Positions 16,970 to 24,634 of a DNA stretch of 36,211 nucleotides are shown piece after piece; the stretch's first letter is position 1; each line of letters begins with the position of its first letter. Origin of the DNA: Acidobacteriota bacterium (GTDB taxonomy: Bacteria > Acidobacteriota > Holophagae > Acanthopleuribacterales > Acanthopleuribacteraceae); the NCBI GenBank assembly GCA_030066195.1, contig JASJCB010000135.1:1-36211 (forward strand). Direction: 5' to 3'. The position numbers were made by a program, and so were the translations under genes. The notes beneath the pieces were generated by a model. That model saw only the letters and a program-made list of their open reading frames with translations, was not told where the DNA came from and ran no database searches.

Positions 16970-17722
16970 TCAGGCACGTCTCCAGCGCAGGGCCGCCCGA
17001 GTTCCGTCCCGGTCCACCAGTTGAAGACAGGCCGAGGAGGCGGCGAGCATACGTAAGATACCGATACCGGTCATGGGCACCGGGGCGGCGCATTCATGGG
17101 GATCGGGAGTGAAACCGGAATCGGCTTCGGTCGCTTCGAGCGTGCCCAAAGCGGAATCGCGAGTCAAAAGTAAACAAACCGCACCTTCAATACCCGGAGC
17201 ATGCGGCACGGCAGCTTTCCTCCTGGCTCCTTCTTCCATCTGCTCGCCGGCGCCGGCAAGAACCAGCAGGACACCGCGATGAACGGAGGCCAGGTATTCT
17301 AATTGGGGCAACATCCAAGCCAGAGCCGTCGGGTTTTGCAGGGCGTTGAAGCAGGGACCCTGAATCCCGAAGGTAATGGAGAGATGCGCGGCTACCTGGT
17401 TTTGCAGGGAGCGCAGTAAGGTAAACGGGTGGATGCGGCGCGACCGCGCGGCGAAACCGGGGCCGGTGAGCCGGCCGTCGGGCGAGCGTTTCCAAGCAGC
17501 GTCGAAGGCGGAAACCATGGGACCGCCGGGTCCGCAGAGGCAGGCAAGCGCCAGATTCTCGGACGCGGGCCGCATGGCGGCGACGGCTTCCTGAGCGTAG
17601 GCGGCAGCAGCGGAACTGGTGCGTCCGCCCGACAAGGTCCCCGTTTCCAGGATGCCGTCCATGCCCTTCAAATCGTCAGGAACCGTGGTCAGGGCGGCTG
17701 AATACGCGGTGACGCCGATCAT
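16970..17722 (-). CDS. Beta-ketoacyl synthase N-terminal-like protein without active cysteine
   Basis: The 250-residue product resembles the N-terminal half of ketosynthases (Ketoacyl-synt_2-type): MIGVTAYSAALTT at the start, AAAAYAQEAVA, LLRSLQNQVAAHLSITFGIQGP and a short C-terminal beta region. Where active enzymes have the TACA nucleophile loop after GP, this protein reads GPCFNALQNPTA, so the cysteine position is Pro. The two histidines of the second half are absent because the protein ends early. It is therefore probably non-catalytic, a chain-length-factor-like or structural partner of the preceding ketosynthase. It overlaps that gene by 4 bp (ATGA) and abuts the type III PKS. Confidence 0.8.
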   Translation of the reverse strand: MIGVTAYSAALTTVPDDLKGMDGILETGTLSGGRTSSAAAAYAQEAVAAMRPASENLALACLCGPGGPMVSAFDAAWKRSPDGRLTGPGFAARSRRIHPFTLLRSLQNQVAAHLSITFGIQGPCFNALQNPTALAWMLPQLEYLASVHRGVLLVLAGAGEQMEEGARRKAAVPHAPGIEGAVCLLLTRDSALGTLEATEADSGFTPDPHECAAPVPMTGIGILRMLAASSACLQLVDRDGTRAALRWRRA

Positions 17723-18855
17723 GGCCGTTCTCTCGCCAGCAGCACGCAGCTGTTGTGGCCGCCGAAAGCAAAGGCGTTGGACAGGGCGAAGTTCCCCGCG
17801 ATCGGTTGTTTTTTATTGGCCGCATAATTCAGGTCACAGAGGGGGTCCGGCCGATGCAGGTTGATGGTGGGCGGTGCGGTTTGTTCCCGCAGCGCATCCA
17901 GGCAAACCAGGGCTTCGATAAGAGAAGCGGCGCCAAGTGTATGACCGATCATGGACTTGATGGAACTGACCGGAATGTGGTCGGCGTGCTTTTTGAAGAT
18001 TGTGCGGTACAGCCTGGTCTCGGCAGCATCGTTGATCTGGGTGGAGGTTCCGTGTGCGCTGATATAGGCGGGCTTTTCCACGGGTCCCAGGGCCTGGCGG
18101 CAGGCAGCCTCCATGGCCGCGCCGTCCTCCGGCAGGTCGGTAAACCCTGCCGCGTTCATACTTTGTCCGAAGCCGCACAGCAGACCCTTGGGGCGATGAG
18201 GCGGATGGTTGGAGAGCCAGGCCGCCGCTGCGCCCTCTCCCATGACAAAACCGCGGCGGTCCAAGTCGAACGGGCGGCTGGACGTGGTATCGTCACTGTC
18301 GTTGAGCGCCTTCAGGTTGCGAAAGAGCGCGGTACCGACCGGGTTCAACATGGCTGATGCGCAGACAACCAATACATCGTCCACCAGACCGGCGCGCAGC
18401 CAGTGGGCGGCGGCAATCAAAGCATCATTCCCGGTGGCGCAGGCGGAATCCAGACGCATGCGCGGGCCGGCTATGGGGATTGCAGCCGCGATCAGGGACA
18501 AGGGTTCTTGATCGCAAAAGGGCAGAGCGGCCTTCATACCCCCGGGGTTATCGCGATGAACCAGGGCGCATTCCACGTAATCGGTTTCGGAAAGCTGGGA
18601 GGGCAGCCCGAGAACCAACCCGTAGCGACGAGCCGGGTCATAGGCCAACTTGTTCAGAGCTTCCAGGGCCAGCATGCAGCCGCGCGGTCGGTCAGTGTCT
18701 TCCAGTGGAACCGGTGCGCCGATGCGAACCGGAAAGTCGTCGTCGATGCGGCGGACCGCTGAACGGCCTTCGCGGAAGTCTTCCCATTCAAGCAAGCCCG
18801 GACAGATCATGGCCCCGTCGACGATCGCGATCGGTTTTTGAAAGGCAGCGTTCAC
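17719..18855 (-). CDS. Beta-ketoacyl synthase (FabF/KAS II-like)
   Basis: The 378-residue condensing enzyme has an intact Cys-His-His active site: C139 in LDSACATGNDAL, H268 in SAHGTSTQIND and H305 in SSIKSMIGHTLGAAS, plus FDLDRRGFVMGEGA and the C-terminal SNAFAFGGHN. It catalyses decarboxylative condensation on a carrier-bound acyl chain. It is slightly short for FabF (about 410). The start is GTG at 18855, overlapping the YceI stop by 4 bp (GTGA), which argues for translational coupling. It probably partners the inactive half-length homologue downstream, as KS-alpha/CLF pairs do. Housekeeping FabF is unlikely because no acyl carrier protein or fab gene is adjacent. Confidence 0.9.
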   Translation of the reverse strand: MNAAFQKPIAIVDGAMICPGLLEWEDFREGRSAVRRIDDDFPVRIGAPVPLEDTDRPRGCMLALEALNKLAYDPARRYGLVLGLPSQLSETDYVECALVHRDNPGGMKAALPFCDQEPLSLIAAAIPIAGPRMRLDSACATGNDALIAAAHWLRAGLVDDVLVVCASAMLNPVGTALFRNLKALNDSDDTTSSRPFDLDRRGFVMGEGAAAAWLSNHPPHRPKGLLCGFGQSMNAAGFTDLPEDGAAMEAACRQALGPVEKPAYISAHGTSTQINDAAETRLYRTIFKKHADHIPVSSIKSMIGHTLGAASLIEALVCLDALREQTAPPTINLHRPDPLCDLNYAANKKQPIAGNFALSNAFAFGGHNSCVLLARERP

Positions 18856-19517
18856 CGGGCCTCCAGATACACATAGAGATCCAGTCGATCCTCGTTGGCG
18901 ACGGCGCCCAGCATGGCGGAATAGGGCTTGATGCCGAAATCGCTGAATTTCATGGGGGCCGTTGCCTCTAATTTCAGAACACCGTCGGTGGTTTCGATAA
19001 CGGCGGGAACCTCTACCTCGGCCGTTTTGCCCCGAATGGTAAAGGTCATGGTCAACACATGGGTAAAGCTTTGTTTGCCAATAGTGGTCTTTTCGGAGCG
19101 CACCCCGACCAGGCGAGCGGCAATCTGTTTGTGTTCGGCGCCGTGTAATTGCTTTTTGCCCAACATGGCCTTGCGGATTTTATTGCGGTCTTTGTCCTTC
19201 AACGGTTCGAAGGGCTCGGACAGGATACCCAGTTCCTCGATGCGCCCGTAATACCGTTTGGATGTCTCGGTTTCATCGACGATCAGTTCATCGACGGGTA
19301 GTTCCGCGGTCAATTTCAGGGTGTCGGGGCCCGCGTCCATGCTGAGCGAAAGCGTGTAATTCCCCGCGAAAATGAAATGGTTATGCGCGAGCCCTTTGGC
19401 AATACCGGCCTTGTGGGTAATCACGGCCAGAATACTCTTTTCAGGAATAACCGTCCATTCAGCCGGGGCGCCGGATGGGGAAAGCCAAAGCAGGGCCAAA
19501 AGTGGGACAAGAAACAC
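18852..19517 (-). CDS. Exported YceI-like lipid-binding protein
   Basis: The 221-residue product has a signal peptide (MFLVPLLALLWLSPSGAPA) followed by EWTVIPEKSILAVITHKAG and GLAHNHFIFAG. This is the beta-barrel opening of YceI-type periplasmic proteins, which bind isoprenoid or other amphiphilic lipids; the barrel ends APMKFSDFGIKPYSAMLGAV. The start is GTG at 19517, with GGAGG 5 nt upstream; an ATG five bases earlier is in another frame. It is the first gene of the five-gene operon. If the operon makes a long-chain phenolic or pyrone lipid, this protein could carry it in the periplasm; that is speculation from context. Confidence 0.85.
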   Translation of the reverse strand: MFLVPLLALLWLSPSGAPAEWTVIPEKSILAVITHKAGIAKGLAHNHFIFAGNYTLSLSMDAGPDTLKLTAELPVDELIVDETETSKRYYGRIEELGILSEPFEPLKDKDRNKIRKAMLGKKQLHGAEHKQIAARLVGVRSEKTTIGKQSFTHVLTMTFTIRGKTAEVEVPAVIETTDGVLKLEATAPMKFSDFGIKPYSAMLGAVANEDRLDLYVYLEAR

Positions 19518-20045
19518 GGCATCCTCCAGGGGTAATTGAGCTCCACATCGAAGACACCCCCATTATACCCTCGAAAAGCCCCATGGCCAGAACTCATCCT
19601 CAGGGGTAATCGATTGAAAACCCGCATGGGCCAAGCTCTAACAATTCCCCAATGTTTTTCCTCAAAAATTGTGGAAAACTCTGTGGAAAACCTGGGGAAA
19701 ATCAACTGAAGGGCTTGACCGGTGAGGGCTCCGGTCACAATACACACAAAAATGTGCATGCGCTTAACCCTATGCGGCGCAACGTTTCGGCTTGACAAGA
19801 TCGCTACGAGAGTGAATGCGGCTTTGTAAACCAAAGCTCACGGGAAACGACTGTGGAAAAAATGTGGAAAACGGGCGTCAACTGTTCACTGATAAGGGTT
19901 TCAGGACTTAAGGGACCGTTTGCGGCCAAGAGACATTCCGTTGTGATTTTCACGGAAGGCTCTAAAGAGTTGTCACTTGTAAAAGAAGTGTAAAAGATGT
20001 ACTGCCGGGGCCGGTATTAGACGAGCACGGCGAGTGATGCCGCCG
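19518..20045. promoter_or_regulatory. Intergenic region with five phased TTTTCCACA (DnaA-box-like) sites
   Basis: No gene is supported here. TGTGGAAAA (complement TTTTCCACA, which fits the relaxed DnaA-box consensus TTWTNCACA) occurs at 19670-19678, 19682-19690, 19852-19860 and 19863-19871. A one-mismatch copy (TGGGGAAAA) is at 19693-19701. Within each cluster the spacing is 11-12 bp, one helical turn, and all sites point the same way. The region also holds the promoter for the YceI/KS operon, which is not resolvable by eye. Candidate roles are an origin, a DnaA-titration or DnaA-regulated promoter, or another regulator's operator. Confidence 0.5.
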
Positions 20046-20810
20046 TCATGGAACCAGGGCGATAATGCGCAAGGGTCCCCCGCTGCCGCCTTTTATTTTC
20101 ATGGGTAAAGCCCACACGTGAATCCCTTTTTCCGGCAGTTTGTCCAGATTGGCCACGTTTTCGAAAGCGGGAATGTTGGCCTCGAACAGAATGCAGTGAC
20201 TTTCAAAGTGGGTGGATTGACCATAGTCAATGCTGGGCGTATCGAGGCCGATTGCTTTGATCTTGCGATTGGCTGTCAGCCATTTGGCGGCATCCGGGTG
20301 CAGTCCGGGAAAATGCAGTTCGGCCACGGCTTCGGGTCCCAATCGATCGGTGCCCAGATATTGCTTTCGATCGGGCCAGTACTTGCCGTATCCGGTGCGC
20401 ACCAGGACGATGATCTGATCCGGCAGGCGACCGTGCCTCGCTTCCCAGGCTTTGAAATCGGCGGCGGAGACCTGGTAATCGCGGTTTTTGAGCGCCTTAT
20501 GAGAAACATCCACCACTACGGCCGGGCCGATGAGTTGATCCAGGGGGATCTCATCGGCAGTATTTTTTCCCTCGGCGAAATGGATGGGCGCATCCAGGTG
20601 GGTTCCGCCGTGTTCCGCACTGGTGAAGGTATTGGCCTCGTAGTAATAGCCTTTATCGGTATGGCCTTTGAAATCGGAAATGAGTTTGAAGCCCCCGGCG
20701 GTGGGCCAGTAGATGGTGTCCTTTCCATAGGCATAGGTCAGGTCTACCCAGGTTCCGGCGGGCAGTCCCTCACCGGCGAAGAGACCGAAGATCAGCAAGG
20801 TGCACAACAT
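20046..20810 (-). CDS. Exported cyclase-family (kynurenine formamidase-like) metal hydrolase
   Basis: The 254-residue product carries the family motif HGGTHLDAPIHF with H67, H71, D73 and H77 as metal ligands, preceded by the WVDLTYAYGKDTIYW opening. GLDTPSIDYGQS and HCILFEANIP match the C-terminal part. Members hydrolyse N-formylkynurenine or cyclic/ester substrates with Zn or Mn. Here an N-terminal signal peptide (MLCTLLIFGLFAGEG) places it outside the cytosol, so the true substrate may not be formylkynurenine. The start was moved to ATG 20810 because GGAGG lies 8 nt upstream; 14 further codons upstream are open but lack a site. It is 96 bp downstream of the TonB-type gene on the same strand. 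Confidence 0.88.
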   Translation of the reverse strand: MLCTLLIFGLFAGEGLPAGTWVDLTYAYGKDTIYWPTAGGFKLISDFKGHTDKGYYYEANTFTSAEHGGTHLDAPIHFAEGKNTADEIPLDQLIGPAVVVDVSHKALKNRDYQVSAADFKAWEARHGRLPDQIIVLVRTGYGKYWPDRKQYLGTDRLGPEAVAELHFPGLHPDAAKWLTANRKIKAIGLDTPSIDYGQSTHFESHCILFEANIPAFENVANLDKLPEKGIHVWALPMKIKGGSGGPLRIIALVP

Positions 20811-20906
20811 GACAACTTCCTCCGAAACAAGATGATGAAGGCCTTGGTGCATTCTACCTCATCCGCCCTTCATTTGCACCGTCTCGTGTCAGACGATCAG
20901 GAAGGA

Positions 20907-22067
20907 TCAATATCTGGGGCGCATGTTGTAGTAGAAGCCGAACTTGATGGGAATGAAGTCGTCGTCGACATGTTGAGGCAGCGGAGGCGCGGGATTGGTG
21001 TTCTTGATGGCGTTGAGCGCCGACACGTCCAGGGGCTCGTGTTTACTGGCCAGGATGACTTTGATATCGCTGATGCGGCCGTCTTTGTGAATGTTGAAAG
21101 AAACGCCGGTTACGCCCGCCACCTCGAACCTGGCTATGTTGGGGATGCGCCAGTTCCCCTGGACCTTCTGCTTGAGAATTCTCAGGTAGGCGCCGAGATC
21201 GCTGCGGGTGGTTTCCACGGTCAGACCCAGGTTGGGAGCGCCGCTGCCGCGCCGATTGTCGTAGCGGCTGCTGTCGACATAGCGGTTGGGAGCGGGTTGC
21301 GAGGCCTGCATGTTTTTCATAGCGGATTTGCGCGCCGCCTGCATCTGCTGTTGGGTAATCGGCCGGTAGGGACGCGGAGCGCCGACGGGCAGGTCGACAT
21401 CGCCCTCTTCCGCGGGTTTCAGTTCCGACTTCTTGGGGATGTCGGTAGGTTCGGCCCTGGGGTCCGGTTCTTCCACCTCTACCTTTTCCGGTTCTTCAAC
21501 GGGCGCCTCGTCTTGGGTCTCCTCGACAGTTTCTTCCATCTCTTCCGGTTCTGCCGCCGCTTCGTCCTCGGTAGCTTCTTCCTCGCGCTGTTCCTGTTCC
21601 TGTTCTTGCTCCGGTGTGGGCTCGGTTTTATTTTCAACCATCTGTTGTTGCGGTTGCAGCGCGGGTTGCGGCTGCCGGGGCGGTTGCGGGGGAACGGCCG
21701 GTTGCGGTTGAGGATTGGGCCGTACCACCGGATTGTTTTGCAGTTCGTAGGTATCGCCCTCGGAGTAGGGATCGGGTTCCTCGTCGGGGGCATCCTCGGT
21801 GGGCGCGCGTTTGATGTGTTGCGCGTCCGAGGCGAATTTGGGGTCCTCGGGCGCCTCCTCGTCTTCCGGGGCGTCCATGAAGCGGAACATCATCTCGCGC
21901 TGCTGCTCCTTTTTTTCTTCTTGCAGTTGTACCAGTTCGGCAGCGCTGAGACGAAAGACATCCGCGTTGGCCCCTATGGTGATGAGAAGTAAAAGCAGCG
22001 CCAGGGCCATCAGGGTAGAATATTTTAAATCGAACTTGGGTTTGGCTTCCTCTCGGAACCGGTACAT
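20907..22067 (-). CDS. TonB-like energy transducer / TonB C-terminal domain protein
   Basis: The 386-residue product has one transmembrane helix near the N-terminus (LMALALLLLLITIGANADV), then a long Glu/Pro/Gln-rich linker (~60-240, with a run of EQ pairs). It ends in a TonB_C-type domain (~300-386): LRILKQKVQGNWRIP, FNIHKDGRISDIKVI, and NAIKNTNPAPPLPQ. It should span the periplasm and transmit proton-motive force to outer-membrane receptors, or be a related TonB-domain protein. No exbB/exbD is adjacent. GGGGAG is 6 nt before the ATG. The acidic linker is longer and more Glu-rich than in classical TonB. Confidence 0.88.
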   Translation of the reverse strand: MYRFREEAKPKFDLKYSTLMALALLLLLITIGANADVFRLSAAELVQLQEEKKEQQREMMFRFMDAPEDEEAPEDPKFASDAQHIKRAPTEDAPDEEPDPYSEGDTYELQNNPVVRPNPQPQPAVPPQPPRQPQPALQPQQQMVENKTEPTPEQEQEQEQREEEATEDEAAAEPEEMEETVEETQDEAPVEEPEKVEVEEPDPRAEPTDIPKKSELKPAEEGDVDLPVGAPRPYRPITQQQMQAARKSAMKNMQASQPAPNRYVDSSRYDNRRGSGAPNLGLTVETTRSDLGAYLRILKQKVQGNWRIPNIARFEVAGVTGVSFNIHKDGRISDIKVILASKHEPLDVSALNAIKNTNPAPPLPQHVDDDFIPIKFGFYYNMRPRY

Positions 22068-22209
22068 ATAATCTCCCCACGGATCCCGCTATTCAGTTTA
22101 ACGGAAACCGCGACACAAAAGACCGAAACAACCGCCCACGGGTAAGCCTAGCAAAATCCCGGCCGTTGTGCCGGCCGTTCCGTCGGTTTGAACGAGAAAA
22201 CCATGCGGC

Positions 22210-22665
22210 TCAATGGAAGAAGCGGGCCATGATGCGCTCCAGCCATTCCCTGTCTACCTCGTCAAACGTATTGAATCGGGTACTGTCCACGTCAAAAACC
22301 GCAATCAGCGCGCCTTTTTTGTCGGTCACCGGCACCACGATCTCGCTGTTGGAGCGGCTGTCGCAGGCAATATGACCGGGGAATTGATGGACATCGGCCA
22401 CGATTTGAGTCTTCATTTCGGCGGCGCAGGTGCCGCACACGCCGCGCCCGAACTCGATGCGCAGGCAGCCCATGGTGCCCTGATAGGGACCTACCAGCAG
22501 CGCGCCGTCAACCACGCGGTAGAAACCCACCCAGAAGAAGTCCTCCATATTGGTTTTGAGGATGCAGTTGATGGTAGCCATGACGGCCACGTGGTCTTCG
22601 ATGCCTTCCAAAACCGATTCCAATTCCCGATAGGACTGCTCGTAACGTTGCTGTTTGCTTTCCAA
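22210..22665 (-). CDS. msrC: Free methionine-(R)-sulfoxide reductase (GAF-type)
   Basis: The 151-residue cytosolic GAF-domain enzyme reduces free L-methionine-(R)-sulfoxide. Three cysteines C67 (GTMGCLRIEFG), C77 (GVCGT) and C101 (HIACD) are spaced 10 and 24 residues apart, exactly as in the E. coli enzyme (84/94/118). NSEIVVPV and GVLDVDS-like IAVFDVDSTRFNTFDEVD complete the fold. The start is placed at TTG 22665 because GGGGAGG lies 5 nt before it; the frame is open for 16 more codons to a GTG at 22713, but those lack a site and match nothing in the family. It is divergent from the M14 carboxypeptidase. Confidence 0.9.
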   Translation of the reverse strand: MESKQQRYEQSYRELESVLEGIEDHVAVMATINCILKTNMEDFFWVGFYRVVDGALLVGPYQGTMGCLRIEFGRGVCGTCAAEMKTQIVADVHQFPGHIACDSRSNSEIVVPVTDKKGALIAVFDVDSTRFNTFDEVDREWLERIMARFFH

Positions 22666-22804
22666 GTAGACCTCCCCATCATCACTACGCCGGGCGGGCC
22701 CCATTATACCCACGAGATCGTCTTAAAGAAAGCGAGCTCTTTTTTACGGATAACTCCACCGGTAGAAAAAGCTTTCAACCACCATCAAAAAGTGTTTAAG
22801 TAGG

Positions 22805-22835
22805 GCGCATCGATATTAGATTTCGATGGGAGCGC
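22805..22835 (+). promoter_or_regulatory. Stem-loop covering the Shine-Dalgarno of the carboxypeptidase gene
   Basis: GCGC and CATCGA (22805-22813) pair with TCGATG (22823-22828) and GCGC (22832-22835). GGGAG, the ribosome-binding site for ATG 22840, falls within the right arm, so the fold could mask it. Confidence 0.35.
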
Positions 22836-22839
22836 ACCT

Positions 22840-23964
22840 ATGAACATTTCATCTGGATTCGACGGCGGCAATATCACTTGCCTTTCCTGCGAGGACCCGG
22901 GCGATATCCGCCTGGAGATCAAAAAAGATAACCAGTCCCATTTCTACCAGTGGTTTTACTTCCGCCTGACCGGCGCCAAGGACACGCCGTGTACTCTGAA
23001 GATTACCAACGCCGGCGGCGCGGCCTATACCGAGGGTTATGAAGACTACAAGGCAGTGGCTTCCTACGATCGCGATACCTGGTTCCGGGTAGAGACCCGC
23101 TTCGACGGCAAGGAACTGTCCATTCATCACGAGCCGGAGGAAAACGCTGTTTATTACGCCTACTTCGCCCCCTACTCCATGGAGCGGCATGCCGATCTGG
23201 TCGCCTCGGCGCTGGGTTCCCCCCTGGTCGATCTCCTTCACGCGGGGCACACCCTGGACGGCCAGGACATGGATGTGCTGAAGATCGGCGAAGACGGCGA
23301 CGACAAGAAAGTGTGCTGGTTCATCGCCAGGCAACACCCGGGTGAAACCATGGCGGAATGGTGGATGGAAGGCTTCCTTGACCGACTGTTGGACGAGGAC
23401 GATCCGATCTGTCGCGATTTGTTGCGCCGATTCGTTTTCTATGTGGTCCCCAATATGAACCCGGACGGCAGTCGTCGCGGGTACCTGCGCACCAACGCGG
23501 TCGGCGCCAACCTGAACCGCGAGTGGGTGGATGCCTCCATGGAGCGCAGCCCGGAGGTTTTCGCGATCCGCGGTTTGATGGAGCAAACGGGTGTCCATTT
23601 CTTCCTGGACGTCCATGGTGATGAGGGGTTGCCGTATAACTTCATCAGCGGCATGGAAGGTTTGCCGAGTTGGAATGATGAAGCCGAAGCGCAACAACAG
23701 GCATTTCTGGACGCGTTATTGCAAGCCAGCCCGGACTTCCAAACGGAACACGGCTATCCGGTGGACCCGCCGGGAGAGGCCAACCTGACCATGGCTTCGA
23801 ACTACGTGGGCGAGACCTTCAAATGTCTTGCCTTGACCCTGGAAATGCCGTTCAAAGACACGGTAGACACCCCCAACCAGATCCAGGGCTGGAGCCCGGA
23901 AAGAAGCCGCCGCTTCGGCGCGGCCTGCCTCAACGCCTTGTACACCATACGTGAGGAACTGTAA
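22840..23964 (+). CDS. M14-family carboxypeptidase, cytosolic CCP/AGTPBP1-like subfamily
   Basis: The 374-residue product has a beta-rich N-terminal domain (~1-120) containing FYFRLTGAK and FAPYSMERH, both typical of the cytosolic carboxypeptidase (M14D) subfamily. The zinc-binding H166 and E169 lie in ARQHPGETMAEW and the third ligand is H259 in LDVHGDEG. N-P-D-G is present in VVPNMNPDGSRRGYLRTN, with NLNREW for carboxylate binding. The general base is E335 in LTLEMPFKD. No signal peptide is seen, so it acts in the cytosol, likely trimming acidic C-terminal residues or side chains; the substrate in bacteria is unclear. GGGAG is 7 nt before the ATG, inside a possible hairpin. It is divergent from the Msr gene. 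Confidence 0.93.
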   Translation: MNISSGFDGGNITCLSCEDPGDIRLEIKKDNQSHFYQWFYFRLTGAKDTPCTLKITNAGGAAYTEGYEDYKAVASYDRDTWFRVETRFDGKELSIHHEPEENAVYYAYFAPYSMERHADLVASALGSPLVDLLHAGHTLDGQDMDVLKIGEDGDDKKVCWFIARQHPGETMAEWWMEGFLDRLLDEDDPICRDLLRRFVFYVVPNMNPDGSRRGYLRTNAVGANLNREWVDASMERSPEVFAIRGLMEQTGVHFFLDVHGDEGLPYNFISGMEGLPSWNDEAEAQQQAFLDALLQASPDFQTEHGYPVDPPGEANLTMASNYVGETFKCLALTLEMPFKDTVDTPNQIQGWSPERSRRFGAACLNALYTIREEL

Positions 23965-24280
23965 GCAACCTCCCACGAAAAGTAGATAGCGGGAATGCTA
24001 TCTACTTTCCTTGGAATAGTAAGGCTCTTAAGAGTTAGAAACAACCCATGGAAGCCGGAACCGGATTCGGCTGTTCACCTTCGGACTATGCCAAAAATTA
24101 CCGCGAGGATGCCGACGCGAACGAGTGGTAAGCGCCTTGCCGGATGTCCTTACCGATGCCGGTTTACATTCAATTTCTTGAATCCGAAGTTTTGTAGTTT
24201 GGACCGTCACCCAATTTTACGCTTTGTCTTCAATCGATCAAACCCAAGCATAATCAACAGCTTGGTCTTGATTCAGAAAC

Positions 24281-24384
24281 TGGGAATGATGCCGGCACTT
24301 TTCTTGTTATCGACATAATTGCTTTCAGTTGGCTCCCGGATGACCAGGCCGGCAGCATTGCAACCAACCGAAGCATCATTCCCA
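24281..24384. repeat. Perfect 12-bp inverted repeat in the 23965-24630 intergenic region
   Basis: TGGGAATGATGC (24281-24292) is the exact complement of GCATCATTCCCA (24373-24384), separated by 80 bp. The same core, GCATCATTCCC, recurs in the palindromic array at 28.4-28.8 kb. Apart from this pair and the terminator hairpins at 24445-24503, the 665-bp region between the carboxypeptidase and the kinase shows no gene. Confidence 0.7.
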
Positions 24385-24444
24385 AATCAACAAACCCTGA
24401 AGCTTAGCCGCTCGTCGCAATTTCAGTTGTGACAAGCCCGGTTT

Positions 24445-24503
24445 CTTTTCCTCCTCCGGAAAAGGTGCAGCCCCCGCCCGGCGTGAAGACGCCGGGCTTT
24501 TTT
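24445..24503 (+). terminator. Tandem hairpins ending in an intrinsic terminator
   Basis: CTTTTCC/GGAAAAG (24445-24451/24458-24464) is followed by GCCCGGCGT-GAAG-ACGCCGGGC (24476-24497) and six T (24498-24503). The second stem is perfect with a GAAG tetraloop. The nearest upstream gene ends ~480 bp earlier at 23964, so this may terminate a small untranslated transcript as well as the carboxypeptidase mRNA. Confidence 0.85.
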
Positions 24504-24634
24504 CATATCCGCGCTTATTTTCCCGAGTAAATAAGCAATAAGTCTTAATGAAACCGACCTACATGACGACAAATTTACTTATTAGGGTATTTTTTTAACC
24601 CTCTTTACACTATTCAAAGCATATCGAGTCATGT

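Noticed and set aside
20118..21992. A 624-codon open frame on the plus strand antisense to the cyclase-family and TonB-type genes
   Set aside because: It lies opposite two genes with clear family motifs and ribosome-binding sites; its low-complexity Phe/Leu/Gly-rich product is the mirror of the Glu/Pro-rich linker.
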